Shown here piece by piece: positions 53,801-64,000 of a stretch of DNA of 64,000 nt (its first letter is position 1; each line of letters starts with the position of its first letter). Made by a program: the position numbers and the translations under genes. The stretch is from the NCBI RefSeq assembly GCF_000327385.1, contig NW_008709640.1, positions 153,539 through 217,538 of the forward strand. Reading direction: 5' to 3'. Source of the stretch: Lottia gigantea (taxonomy: Eukaryota; Mollusca; Gastropoda; Lottiidae). Below the pieces are notes generated by a model. It was not told the origin of the DNA and made no database searches. It worked only from the letters and a program-made list of their open reading frames with translations.

Positions 53801-56800
53801 TTGAATTGGTTCATCTGGAGTGAAAAGTTGTAGTTCTTTATCTTGTTGAACTGGTTCATCTGATGTGACAAGCTGAAGTTCTGTATCCTGTTGAAATGGT
53901 TCATCTGATGTGACAAGCTGTAGATCTGTATCTGTTTGAACTGGTTCATCTGCTGTGATCAGCTGAAGTTCTGTATCTTGTTGAACTGATTCATCTGATG
54001 TGACAAGCTGAAGTTCTGTATCCTGTTGAACTGGTTCATCTGCTGTGATCAGCTGAAGTTCTATATCTTGTTGAACTGGTTCATCTGATGTGACAAGCTG
54101 AAGTTCTTGTTGAAGTGGTTCATTTGATATGACAAGCTGGAGATCTGTATCTTGTTGGACTGCTTCATCCGATGTGACAAACTGTTGATCTGTATCCTTT
54201 TGAACTGCTTCACCTGATGTGACAAGTTGAAGTTCTGTATCCGTTTGAACTGGTTCATCTGATGTGACAAGCTGAAGTTCTTTATCTTGTTGAACTGGTT
54301 CATCTGATGTGACAAGCTGTAGATCTGTATCCTTTTGAACTTGTTCATCTGATGTGACAAGCTGAAGTTCTGTATCCTTTAGAACTGGTTCATCTGATGT
54401 GACAAGATCTAGATCTGTATCCTTTTGAACTGGTTCATCTGATGTGACAAGCTGTAGATCTGTATCTTGTTGGACTGCTTCATCTGATGTGACAAGCTGT
54501 AGATCTGTATCCGTTTGAACTGGTTCATCTGATGTGACAAGCTGAAGTTCTATATCTTGATGAACTGGTTCATCTGATGTGACAAGCTGTAGATCTGTAT
54601 CCTTTTGAACTGGTTCATCTGATGTGACCAGCTGAAGTTCTGTATCCTTTTGAATGGGTTCATCTGATGTGACAAGCTGAAGTTCTTTATCTTGTTGAAG
54701 TGGTTCATCTGATGTGACAAGCTGTAGATTTGTATCTTGTTGAACTGGTTCATCTGATGCGACAAACTGAAGTTCTGTATCCTTTTGAACTGGTTCATCT
54801 GATGTGACAAGCTGAAGTTCTGTATCCTGCTGAACTGGTTCATGTGATGTGTGAAGCTGATGTTTAGTATCCTGTTGAACTGGTTCATCTGATGTGACAT
54901 GCTGATGTTCTGTATCTTGTTGAATTGGTTCATCTGATTTGACAAGCTGAAGGTCTGTATCTTTAATAAATGGTTCATCTGATGTGACAATTTGTAGTTC
55001 TGTATCTTGTTGAACTGGTTCATCTGATGTGACAAGTTGTAGTAGTGTATTTTGTTGAAGAGATTGATCTGATGTGCTTAGCTCAATCCTGGCATCCTTC
55101 TTTCCTTGTCGTTTACTCAGTTCTAAAGACAACTCAGAAATTTCTGTTTCTTGAGCTTCACCAATCTCTCCTCTCTGTTTATTTTGATCAATAAAATAAA
55201 GAGTTTCCAGTTGGTAAAGAAGAGACTGGTCTTGTTCAATTAATCCCTCATAGTGAGAAATAACATTTTCTCTGTCTGGTATGGACTCAGCTATTTCTTC
55301 ACTTGTCACAGCATGTTCTTCTGTAATAATGAGGCTCTCTTGATTCCCACAAGACACAATGTCATAAGTTTCAGTATGAGTTGAAACACCACTAAGATAA
55401 TGGCTTTCAAAGTCTGTATCATATGATTCTGATTCTTCTCCTACAATTTCAGAATAATCTTTCTTTTGTTGGGTTCCATTCTTGATTTCTGTATCTTCTA
55501 GATCCTCGGTATTGGCAAAATCATCAGTGCAGTAAGACTGCTCATCGACCTCTGAGGCTTCTTTGACAAAAAACGGAGAAAAATGCTTTACTTCCTTCAC
55601 TTCAACTTTTCCCAGTTTTTCAAAATTATAATCTTTAGGTGCTTGAGTTACTTCAGTCAGTCTTTCAAGGGATTCTCTAATGTCACAAATTTCATCTTTC
55701 ACTTGCTCTTTCTCTTCTTTGATTGATTCCATTTTCTCAGAGAACTGGCCATACTCTTCATGTATCTTCTCCACCATGTGTCTTCTGTACTGCATTTGAT
55801 GAGTGATAACTTCAATTTCTTCTGCTAATTTCTGAGCTTCAACCTTTTCTTCTTCTGCAGTGGCTTTGGATGATACCACTGACAAGATTTCTGTCATCAG
55901 CTCTACAATCTCTGCCTCCAATAATGACCGCTCCTTCAGATGTCGTTCTAAATTAGCTTCCATCTCTTGATCTCCTTCACACTTGGCTTTACGTAGTTGT
56001 GGCAAAATCTGACTGTCTGGATCTTCATCTTCTTCTAAGATTGTTGACAATCCCAAGCCTGGTTGTAGAATTTCTACATTGTCTGAAAGAGAAAAGTTCA
56101 CCAAGTTCATATCATGAGGAGAAGATATAACATTTCATTGGCAAGATGACAAATGCATACAAACAAGTTTGATAAACAATGCAGCTCTTTGGCTTATTTT
56201 TTCTCTGTGAATATTGATTGGTTGAATAAATGTTACAACCATGATCACAATTTTCAACAAAAATCAAATTAAGAAGAAAACCTCTATTAAAAATTAAGTG
56301 GAAGGACGTGTAGGTGTAGGTAGGCTTACCTGATTCAGGAATCATTTCCTGTTTATTTTCATCATCCTTCTCTTCCCTGTTATCCATATCATCATCGAGA
56401 TTATGTGATGGTTCAGAATCTTGTTGTAAAATATATTGAGTCAGAAGATCCATTGTATTCCCTTCATGTGAATATTGGTCATAGGTTGTGGCAAGATTTT
56501 CATCACCAGTGTCCACTCTATCTTCAGTTTGGAGATTCATTTGCTGAGATGATTCTAGGACTTTGATATTTTGTAAATCAGATGATACTTCTGGATTTTC
56601 CGCTGATAATACAGGATTGACTTCCTCATGAGCTTTTAATATATCTTCAATAGGCTTGAGGTGTTCCAGAGAATCATCCAAGTTCATATCCTCTCCTTCG
56701 TCAACCTGTGTTTTCCCAGCTACATCAGTTCTATCATCAGTATCATCAGCTTTCTCAGAGTCTAATTTATCCATTAAAGTTTCCTCAGAATTTGATATTT

Positions 56801-59800
56801 GTCTCTCTTCTGTTTCTAACATCTCATCTATTTCTTCATCTGTATCAGTGTTATCATATTCACCATCTTCAACATCAGTGGAATTGTCCTCTTCTAGTTC
56901 AATTACAGAACCACCTACCACTACTGGAGTGTCATCAATTCCTAAGGTTAACTGTTCAGATTCAGAATCATCCTCATCATGACTGTCCTTTTCAGTATCC
57001 TTTCCAGACGAAAAATGGTCATCTTCTGAAGGTGTCATTTCTTCAGCTGTAACATATAGAGATTCTAAAGAACCTTGATAGGAGTCAATGGAAGATGATT
57101 CATGACTTGTCTTAGTGGCTTCAACGACATCTTCCTCAGATTCAACAATGCTATCATCAGATTCTAATTGATATAACTTCTCAAACTTATCAAATAATTC
57201 TTGTTGAACAGGATCCAATTTAGAAATGACAACTTCTTCTTCAGTAGAGTCTCTTGTTTTGTCTTCATCCTCTCTCAGAGAATCACCTCCAGTAAATTCA
57301 TCATGGACAATACTTTCAGCAACATCAGATAAGCTCTGTTGAATATCATTAATACTTTCTATAGCTCTACCTTCTTGATCATTAGTATCAGTATGGTTCT
57401 CTTTCACTTTTCCAATTGCAAAAAATTCATTTTGAACTACAGTTTCAGCTAGATCTGATAAAGATTTGGGCTTTGTTTCCAGAACCTTGCCAGCAGGTGT
57501 ATTTTCAATGTCAGTTAATTCATCTATCAATGTCTGAAATTCTTCTTCTGCTTTCTCTTGCTCAATAGGTTCATCATCATATTCACTGACTTCTAATTTA
57601 TGATCATTCTCACTCTCAGGGTTGTAAATAAGTTTAATTATGTAGTCATCATCATCTTCATCGTGTACAAAAGGTTCGGTTACATTTTCATTATCTGCAT
57701 CATCTGGTACAGCCTCCACAGGATCATTGGAATACTCTAGGGGTTCGGCATTCTTGCATCCATCCAACCATTCACCTACATACATCCTACTTTCATCTAT
57801 AACTTCATCTCCTGGATAAACACTTAAATCTGATTCAGATTCATAGGCTTCCTTCTTTTCATATTGCCTTTCGTCATCATCCAAAACCTTTTCAGTTTTT
57901 GACATTTGATCTACAGTGTTAACATTTTGAAAAACAGAAAATGGAGTTTCATTTAATCTAGTGGAATAAAAATCATCATAGGCCAATCCGAACACTTGTT
58001 CTGAAACATTCTGTACAGGAAGGTTAGTATCTCCATCCAATCGTGGCATTGGACTCTCAGTAGTTTCAACATCATTATCTAGAGTTTCTTCCACCACTTC
58101 TCTGAATGCTATTCCAGGTGATCTCATAAGACTGTATGCATTTTTCTTGTCTTCACATGATTTATTATCTGCTCTCTTTTGGTAAGAAATAAACTCAACA
58201 TTATTTGATAAACAGTCAATTTCAGCGTCATCTTGGATCTTTTTGTAGGATAATAAATCAACGTCATCATCAAGAACCATTTCATCTAATTCTGTGGAAG
58301 TTTTTAGAGAATCTTCATATTCCAAAACAGCCTTTAAGTCATCGATGTCACTGGATATGTTGTCAATGTCTTGAACAATTCTTCTATCATCTGTTACTTC
58401 AACTGGATTCACAGATTCCATTTTCTTTTGCAAATTGTTAACACATTGTTCCAATTCTCCAGCTATGCTCTGAAGATCAGAAGTTGTCTGAAGTCTAAGC
58501 AAAGATGCCTTTTCAGATAGTAGTTGATCAGACAAGCTTTCAGCAGATAGTCCACCATAATTATCTTCTCTGTCTAGTCCAATAGATTCTTCAAATGACG
58601 TCATGATGTTTTCTTCAACTATGTTTTTGAGATTAGCTCCAATGGATATGGATTGAGTGATGTCTTCCGTTTCCAATTCTTGATTTTTATTTTCTGAAGA
58701 AATATTTGATTCATTTGTATTAGAATCCATCTTACTTGAAGCTTGGTCTTTGGGGATAAATTTCAGAACTCCATCAATTTCAACAATAACCATGTCATCT
58801 TCAATATGGTCTGTAGGAAGTTCATTTGACTCACCAAAGTCAAAGTACAGAAGTCCATCCTGTTCAGTAGATCTTGGACCATCCTCATTTTGCAAAGGTT
58901 GTTTTTCAATTACATCTCCTACCTCATTATCACAAGGCTTAACAGGTAGTTGTTTTTCAATTTGGTCTTCTGATTTGTTTACTGTGTCTTCCCCTTCACC
59001 TGAATAACTTGCACTCTTATTAGTTTCAATGACATCATCATCTATGACAGACTGTTCCAGCTTCTCAAAGAGTTCTTCTTTGATATTGGTTATAGGTAAC
59101 TCATTGCTAGATACATAAACTGACAGGGCTTCTGATGGAGTATTTTGTGGTGTAGACACTTCACACACATCATCAAGTTCAAAAGGTGTAGCTTCTTGTA
59201 CTTCTTTTTCTACATCAAGTGTCTTGCTCTCTAGCTCATCCATACTGCCAAATAGGTGCACTTCATGACCTGATGAAATAGGTTCACCAATAGATTGATA
59301 TGACAATGATGCATCAGTAGACTGAGCTGACAATTGACCAAGTAGTTCATATGTCATTTTTTCGGGTTCTGGTTTTTGTTTTGGTTCAACATGAGCAGGT
59401 AAAGATGTTATTTGTTCAGAAACATCAGTTTCAGATGTCAGTGGCATATCATCAACATCAGTTTCAGATGTCATTTGTCTGTTATCAATAACATTATCAC
59501 TAGTGTTTGACATTGCTGTTTGACAATCATCAGGTTCAGGTATATCTTGTTCTGCAGATTTACCTGCTGTCTGAGCATGATATTTTGGCACATATTTCAA
59601 GACTCCATCAATTTCCACAATGACCATTTCTTCATCAATACCATTCAACACTGTTTCTGGATCACCAAAATCAAAATATAACAGCCCGTCTTGACCAGAT
59701 GACAAAGGTCCATCTGCAGATGTGTTTATTTCATTGACAGATTCCTGTTTTACTGATTCACCTTCAAATGCATCTGCAGTCTCTTTAATCAATGGATCAG

Positions 59801-62800
59801 TATCAACCGTACATTGAGTCAATAGGTTAGTATTAACAGTTTCTTGTGTCACTTGTTCAGCATCAACAGTTTTGGGTGTGTCTTCTTCAGCAACAACAGT
59901 TTCTTGAGTAACTTGTTCAGCATCAACAGTTTTTTGTGTTACTTGTTCAACAACAACAGTTTCTTGTGTCACTTGTTCAGCATTAACAGTTTTTTGTGTT
60001 TCTTCTTCAGCATCAGCAGTTTTTTGTGTATCTTCTTCAGCATCACCAGTTTCTTGTGTCTCTTGATCAGCATTAACAGTTTTTTGTGTTTCTTCTTCAG
60101 CATCACCAGTTTCTTTTGTCTCTTGATCAGCATAAACAGTTTTTTGTGTTTCTTCTTCAACATCAACAGTTTCCTGTGTCACTTGTTCAGCATTAACAGT
60201 ATTTTGTGTTTCTTCTTCAGCATCAACAGTTTTTTGTTTATCTTCTTCAGCATCAACAGTTTTTTGTGTTTCTTCTTCAGCATCACCAGTTTCTTGTGTC
60301 ATTTGATCAGCATAAACAGTTTTTTGTGTTTCTTCTCCACCATTAACAGTTTCCTGTGTTACTTGTTCAGCATCAACAGTTTTTGGTGTTACTTGTTCAG
60401 CATCAACAGTTTCTTGTTCTTCTTCTTCAGCATCAATAGTTTTTTGTGTTTCCTCTTCAGCATCAGCAATTTCTTGTGTAACTTGTTCAGCATCAACAGT
60501 TCGCTGTGTTACTTGTTCAGCATCAACAGTTTGTTGTGTTTCTTCCTCAGCATCAACAGTTTGTTGTGTTTCTTCTTCAGCATCAACAGTTTCCTGTGTA
60601 ACTTGTTCAGCATCAACAGTTTCCTGTGTAACTTGTTCAGCATCAACAGTTTGTTGTGTTTCTTCTTCAGCATCAACAGTTTTTTGTGTTACTTGTTCAG
60701 CATCAATGATTGCTTGTGTTACTTGTTCAGCATCAACAGATTTTTGTGTTAATCTTTCAGCATCAACAGTTTCCTGTGTTACTTGTTCAGCATCAACAGT
60801 TTCCTGTGTTACTTGTTCAGCATCAACACTTTTTTGTGTTTCTTCTTCAGCATCAACAGTTTTTTGTGTTTTTTCTTCAGCATCAACAGTTTCTTGTGTA
60901 ACTTGTTCAGCATCAACAGTTTCCTGTGTTACTTTTTCAGCATCAACAGTTTGTTGTGTTTCTTCTTCAGCATCAACACTTTTTTGTGTTACTTGTTCAG
61001 CATCAACAGTTTGTTGTGTAACTTGTTCAGCATCAACAGTTTCCTGTGTTACTTTTTCAGCATCAACAGTTTGTTGTGTTTCTTCTTCAGCATCAACAGT
61101 TTTTTGTGTTACTTGTTCAACATCAACAGTTTCTTGTGTAACTTGTTCAGCATCAACAGTTTCCTGTGTTACTTTTTCAGCATCAGCAGTTTGTTGTGTT
61201 TCTTCTTCAGCATCAACAGTTTTTTGTGTTACTTGTTCAGCATCAATGATTGCTTGTGTAACTTGTTCAGCATCAACAGTTTCCTGTGTTACTTTTTCAG
61301 CATCAACAGTTTTTTGTGTTACTTGTTCAGCATCAACAGTTTCTTGTGTAACTTGTTCAGCATCAACAGTTTCCTGTGTTACTTTTTCAGCATCAACAGT
61401 TTGTTGTGTTTCTTCTTCAGCATCAACAGTTTGTTGTGTTTCTTCTTCAGCATCAACAGTTTTTTGTGTAACTTGTTCAGCATCAACAGTTTCCTGTGTT
61501 ACTTTTTCAGCATCTACAGTTTGTTGTGTTTCTTCTTCAGCATCAACAGTTTTTTGTGGTACTTGTTCAGCATCAATGGTTTCTTGTGTTACTTTTTCTG
61601 CATCAACAGCTTCTTGTGTCTGTTGTTCAATACATTCATTTGTTACCGGTTCAACAGCTATCTCTTGTTCTTTAACATCTTCCTTCGGTACAAACTTCAA
61701 TACTCCATCAATTTCTACAATTACCATGTTTTCTTTATCTTGATTCAATGCATCGGTTTCTGGCTCACCAAAATCAAAATATAGCAACCCATCTTGACCA
61801 GATGATGATGGTCCATCCACAGATGTTCCAATATCACTTAGAACATAATTATCGGCTTTATGTGTCACTTTTTCAGAGTCCTCAGTTTCTTGTGTCATTG
61901 ATGCATCATCAAATGTTCCTTGAATCACTGGTATTTTATCAACATTGTTTTGTGTCAATTCTTCAGGGTTCACACTTTCTTGTGTAACTGCTTCATCATC
62001 AAATACTTCTTGAGTCAGGGGTTTGGTATCCACAGTTTCTTTGAGAACTGGTTTATTGCAAATTGTTTCCTGAGTTACCAGTTCAGCGCCAATAGATTCT
62101 TTGAGTTCCACTTCATCATTAATTGATCCGAAATCAACCACTTTCTGATCCACAGGTTCTGTATCAACTGTTTCTGTATTAACTGCCTCTTGAGTAGCTG
62201 ATTCACAACCATCAGTTGTTTGGAGTATTGGTTCAACATCAATAGGTTCTTGTGAACTTTGTTCAGTGTAAGTGGCTTCTGGTGAAAATTCTTCAATATA
62301 ATTGGTTGCTTGTGACATTTTTTCTGTATCAGCAGTTTCTTGTGTCACTGGTTCAGCAAGAGCTGTTTCTTGTGTCACATCAACAATGTCTTGAGTAACT
62401 GGTTTAGCATCAACAGTTTCTTCTTTCACTGGTTCAGCATCAATAACTTCCCCTGCACAACGCTCTGCTTCAGTATCAAAAGTTTCAGACACAATGTGTT
62501 CAGCAACAACAGTTTCTGATGTCAATGATTCATTGGTTTCAGATATCATTGGTTCATTATCAACAGTATCAACATTTATTGCTGATTCTGGAGAAAAAGT
62601 ATCTTGTTCTTGAACATCTTCCTTCGGTACAAACTTCAAGACTCCATCTACTTCTACAATAACCATGTCTTCTTTGTCTTGATTCATTGCATCAGTTTCT
62701 GGCTCACCAAAATCAAAATATAGCAACCCATCTTGACCTGATGACATTGGTCCATCCACAGATGTTCCAATTTCACTAACAACAGTCTCATTAGAAAATG

Positions 62801-64000
62801 ATACATCATCAATATCATCATCATCAACAGATTCTTGAATCACAGATTTATCATCAATTATTTCATTTTGGACTTGATAAGCATCAGCTGTTTCTTGTGC
62901 CAAAGGTTCAACATTATCACATGCCACTGTTTCTTCAACAGTTCCAACATCAAATTTTTCTTGAATCGCTAGCTCAGAATCAATGTCTTGGAGACTGGAT
63001 TTATCATGAACAGATTCTTGTATCAATGGTTTAGAAACATCATACTCTTTTAGAATAAGTTCAGTTTCATCAGATTCCTGTTTCAAAAGTAAATCATCAT
63101 TAATAACAAGGGATATCTCTCCTACATTTGCTATCTTATCGATAACCTTGTCCTCTTCAGAGTTTTGTTCAAAATTGCCATTTTCATCAGTACTCATCAG
63201 TCCAAACCTGAAATCTTCAATGGGCTGATGATTCTGACCATCTTTACTTACTTCAAAACTCTTACTGGTTGCAGCTGTCATAGAATACAATTCATCATGG
63301 CGGTCCTCAACAGAAGAATATCCTTTTTCATCTTCACTGTCTCCTTTTTTATTTTTCATTTCTGCAAATGCATTATCAGCAGGAGAAACATTATCTGATA
63401 TTGCACATTCACCAGTAAGAGATTTCTTATCATTGGATTCCTTTTTGTCTCTTCTATCCCTTGAATCACGGTATAAGCAGCTCTCTCCATCTTCATCTTG
63501 TGAAGGTGGTTTCTGTGTTGATCCCACAACTGTAGATGAATAATCTTCAATACTTGAACTTTCATGCAGTAAAAATTCATCTTTGGTATCTTTCTTATCA
63601 TGTCTATCATTTGAGTCTGGAAGTGGAGATACTGTTTGATCTTCATCTTTAGCTTCCATAATATCATGACCTTCCACACATATATTTGCTTCAGAACTAG
63701 GAATTGAAAAGTCAGGATATGGTGTTGCGTATTCTGAACTTGACTGATTTAACTCTTTTTGGTCTTTTCTGTCATTTGAATCCTGATGATCACAATTCTC
63801 ATTGTCAGTAAGGTCTGCTATATCTGGAGACTTAGAGCCCACAGGTTCAGGACCAAAACTTTTGGCATCAAGAAGTTGACTTACATCAGTTTCTGGTACA
63901 TTTTCTGTGGGTTCAGAATGTCTCCCAATGTCATCTCCAAGTCCTCTAGGAATATATTTCAGAACACCATCCACTTCAACAATAATCATGTCATCATCAA
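47813..64000 (-). CDS. Giant acidic repeat protein, 3' part (over 5300 aa)
   Basis: Two huge exons: 56330 to beyond 64000, and 47813-56082 (8270 nt). They join across a 247-bp GT–AG intron with matching phase (ESG|DNVEILQ). The upstream exon is still open at the window edge, and the first Met (63989) lies inside a repeated module, so the start is outside. From the N-terminal side: five spaced copies of a roughly 50-residue module (DGLLYFDFG...VIVEVDGVLKFVPK), a 10-residue tandem array, a long acidic unique region (58700-56330), a coiled coil (about 56000-55650, HLKERSLLEAEIVELMTEIL), and two 15-residue arrays split by unique sequence. The C-terminus is acidic, then basic, with KKKKKKKNKN, KKRKKRKKKSKS and SRSRSRSRRRR just before the stop. 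No membrane segment or enzyme domain was found. Its giant exons and acidity recall neurofilament-, MAP1- or giant-ankyrin-type scaffolds, but I recognise no homologous domain. Confidence 0.85.
50560..52815 (-). repeat. 15-residue (45-bp) tandem array B within the giant protein
   Basis: About 50 units of TSDEPVQQDTELQLV with limited variants: P/A at position 5, QQ/QK at 7-8, T/K at 10, E/D at 11. The upstream units (around 52800-52500) are the most diverged (SDAPDQQDTERHL, SDKPGQQDKELHF). The central and downstream ones are almost identical at the DNA level. Stop-free frames of up to about 385 codons in another frame of the same strand follow from the 45-bp period and are not separate genes. 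Confidence 0.95.
53750..55070 (-). repeat. 15-residue (45-bp) tandem array A within the giant protein
   Basis: About 29 units of the same consensus as array B, running from SDQSLQQNTLLQLV to TPDEPIQQHTEQQV. One unit is shortened by two residues (NEPLQQELQLV), so the frame is kept. Arrays A and B are separated by about 900 bp of non-repeat acidic sequence that also holds the phrase SLEMSAATHKTN. The shared consensus implies that one array was copied from the other. Confidence 0.95.
58750..64000 (-). repeat. Five dispersed copies of a roughly 50-residue module
   Basis: Copies lie at about 63947-64000 (partial), 62620-62763, 61680-61820, 59583-59716 and 58750-58886. Each reads, N to C, GP.SS.QDGLLYFDFGEPE, a short variable linker of 8-12 residues, then MVIVE(V/I)DGVLKFVPK. 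The spacing is roughly 0.8-2.1 kb, and the spacers differ in length and content. The module is far better conserved than its surroundings, so it is probably the functional unit. I recognise no described domain. Confidence 0.9.
59810..61625 (-). repeat. 10-residue (30-bp) tandem array within the giant protein
   Basis: About 60 units of the types TVDAEQVTQE, TVDAEEETQQ and TVDAEKVTQE, with a recurring higher-order order EEETQQ–EKVTQE–EQVTQE/K. Diverged relatives of the unit (EPVTQETADTEKMSQ, EPILQTTDG) continue upstream between modules at about 61870-62510. The complementary strand is also stop-free over 300 codons in two frames. That is a by-product of the 30-bp period. Confidence 0.95.

Noticed and set aside
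50578-55035. Long frames on the minus strand rich in SLSHQMNQFNKIQ units
   Set aside because: They are an alternative frame of the 45-bp arrays in the giant exon. The other frame joins unique, acidic and coiled-coil sequence continuously over 8 kb and is the real one.
59844-61784. Long stop-free frames on the + strand (over 300 codons, Ser/Cys/Phe/Leu-rich repeats)
   Set aside because: They mirror the 30-bp array of the giant gene. A period divisible by three leaves other frames open without selection, and the products are low-complexity repeats with no splice or start context.

Overview
The window reads as nuclear DNA of an invertebrate animal, most likely a mollusc. It is AT-rich. Its genes are split by many short GT–AG introns, there are several SINE-like and foldback repeats, and 35885-36200 resembles a dispersed repeat I associate with bivalve and gastropod genomes. 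No bacterial, organellar or viral coding content was seen.

Left to right: (1) the last four coding exons of an atos (ATOSA/ATOSB, formerly FAM214) orthologue on + (1-1285); (2) an intergenic stretch with two foldback elements; (3) a promoter-like patch near 4727-4760 and then a 40-exon coiled-coil gene on + (coding 6347-32685, about 1600 aa) that I cannot name. Its largest intron (10464-17652) holds two minisatellites, a complete two-exon Myb/SANT-like gene on the same strand (13243-14542) and a probable alternative first exon (16323-16406). (4) Convergent to it on - is a six-exon gene (33159-37611, 459 aa) joining a CARD to a TRADD-N-like domain, a plausible cell-death or innate-immunity adaptor. 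(5) A small + frame, 38030-38287, starts at a promoter-like motif and may be a small gene. (6) Mitochondrial sulfide:quinone oxidoreductase lies on - in ten coding exons (38717-43027, 448 aa). (7) A broken, intronless berberine-bridge/FAD-linked oxidase copy lies on + (44866-46266). (8) The rest (47813-64000) is the 3' part of a giant gene on -. Two enormous exons (at least 7.7 kb and 8.3 kb), separated by a 247-bp intron, encode more than 5300 residues of acidic, repeat-dominated protein.

The genes do not form an obvious pathway; this is ordinary animal gene order. The items most worth a second look are the giant repeat protein with its five copies of a roughly 50-residue module and three tandem arrays, and the CARD plus TRADD-N-like protein. 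Exon models were built by eye from reading frame, GT/AG sites and phase agreement; 5' and 3' UTR limits are estimates.
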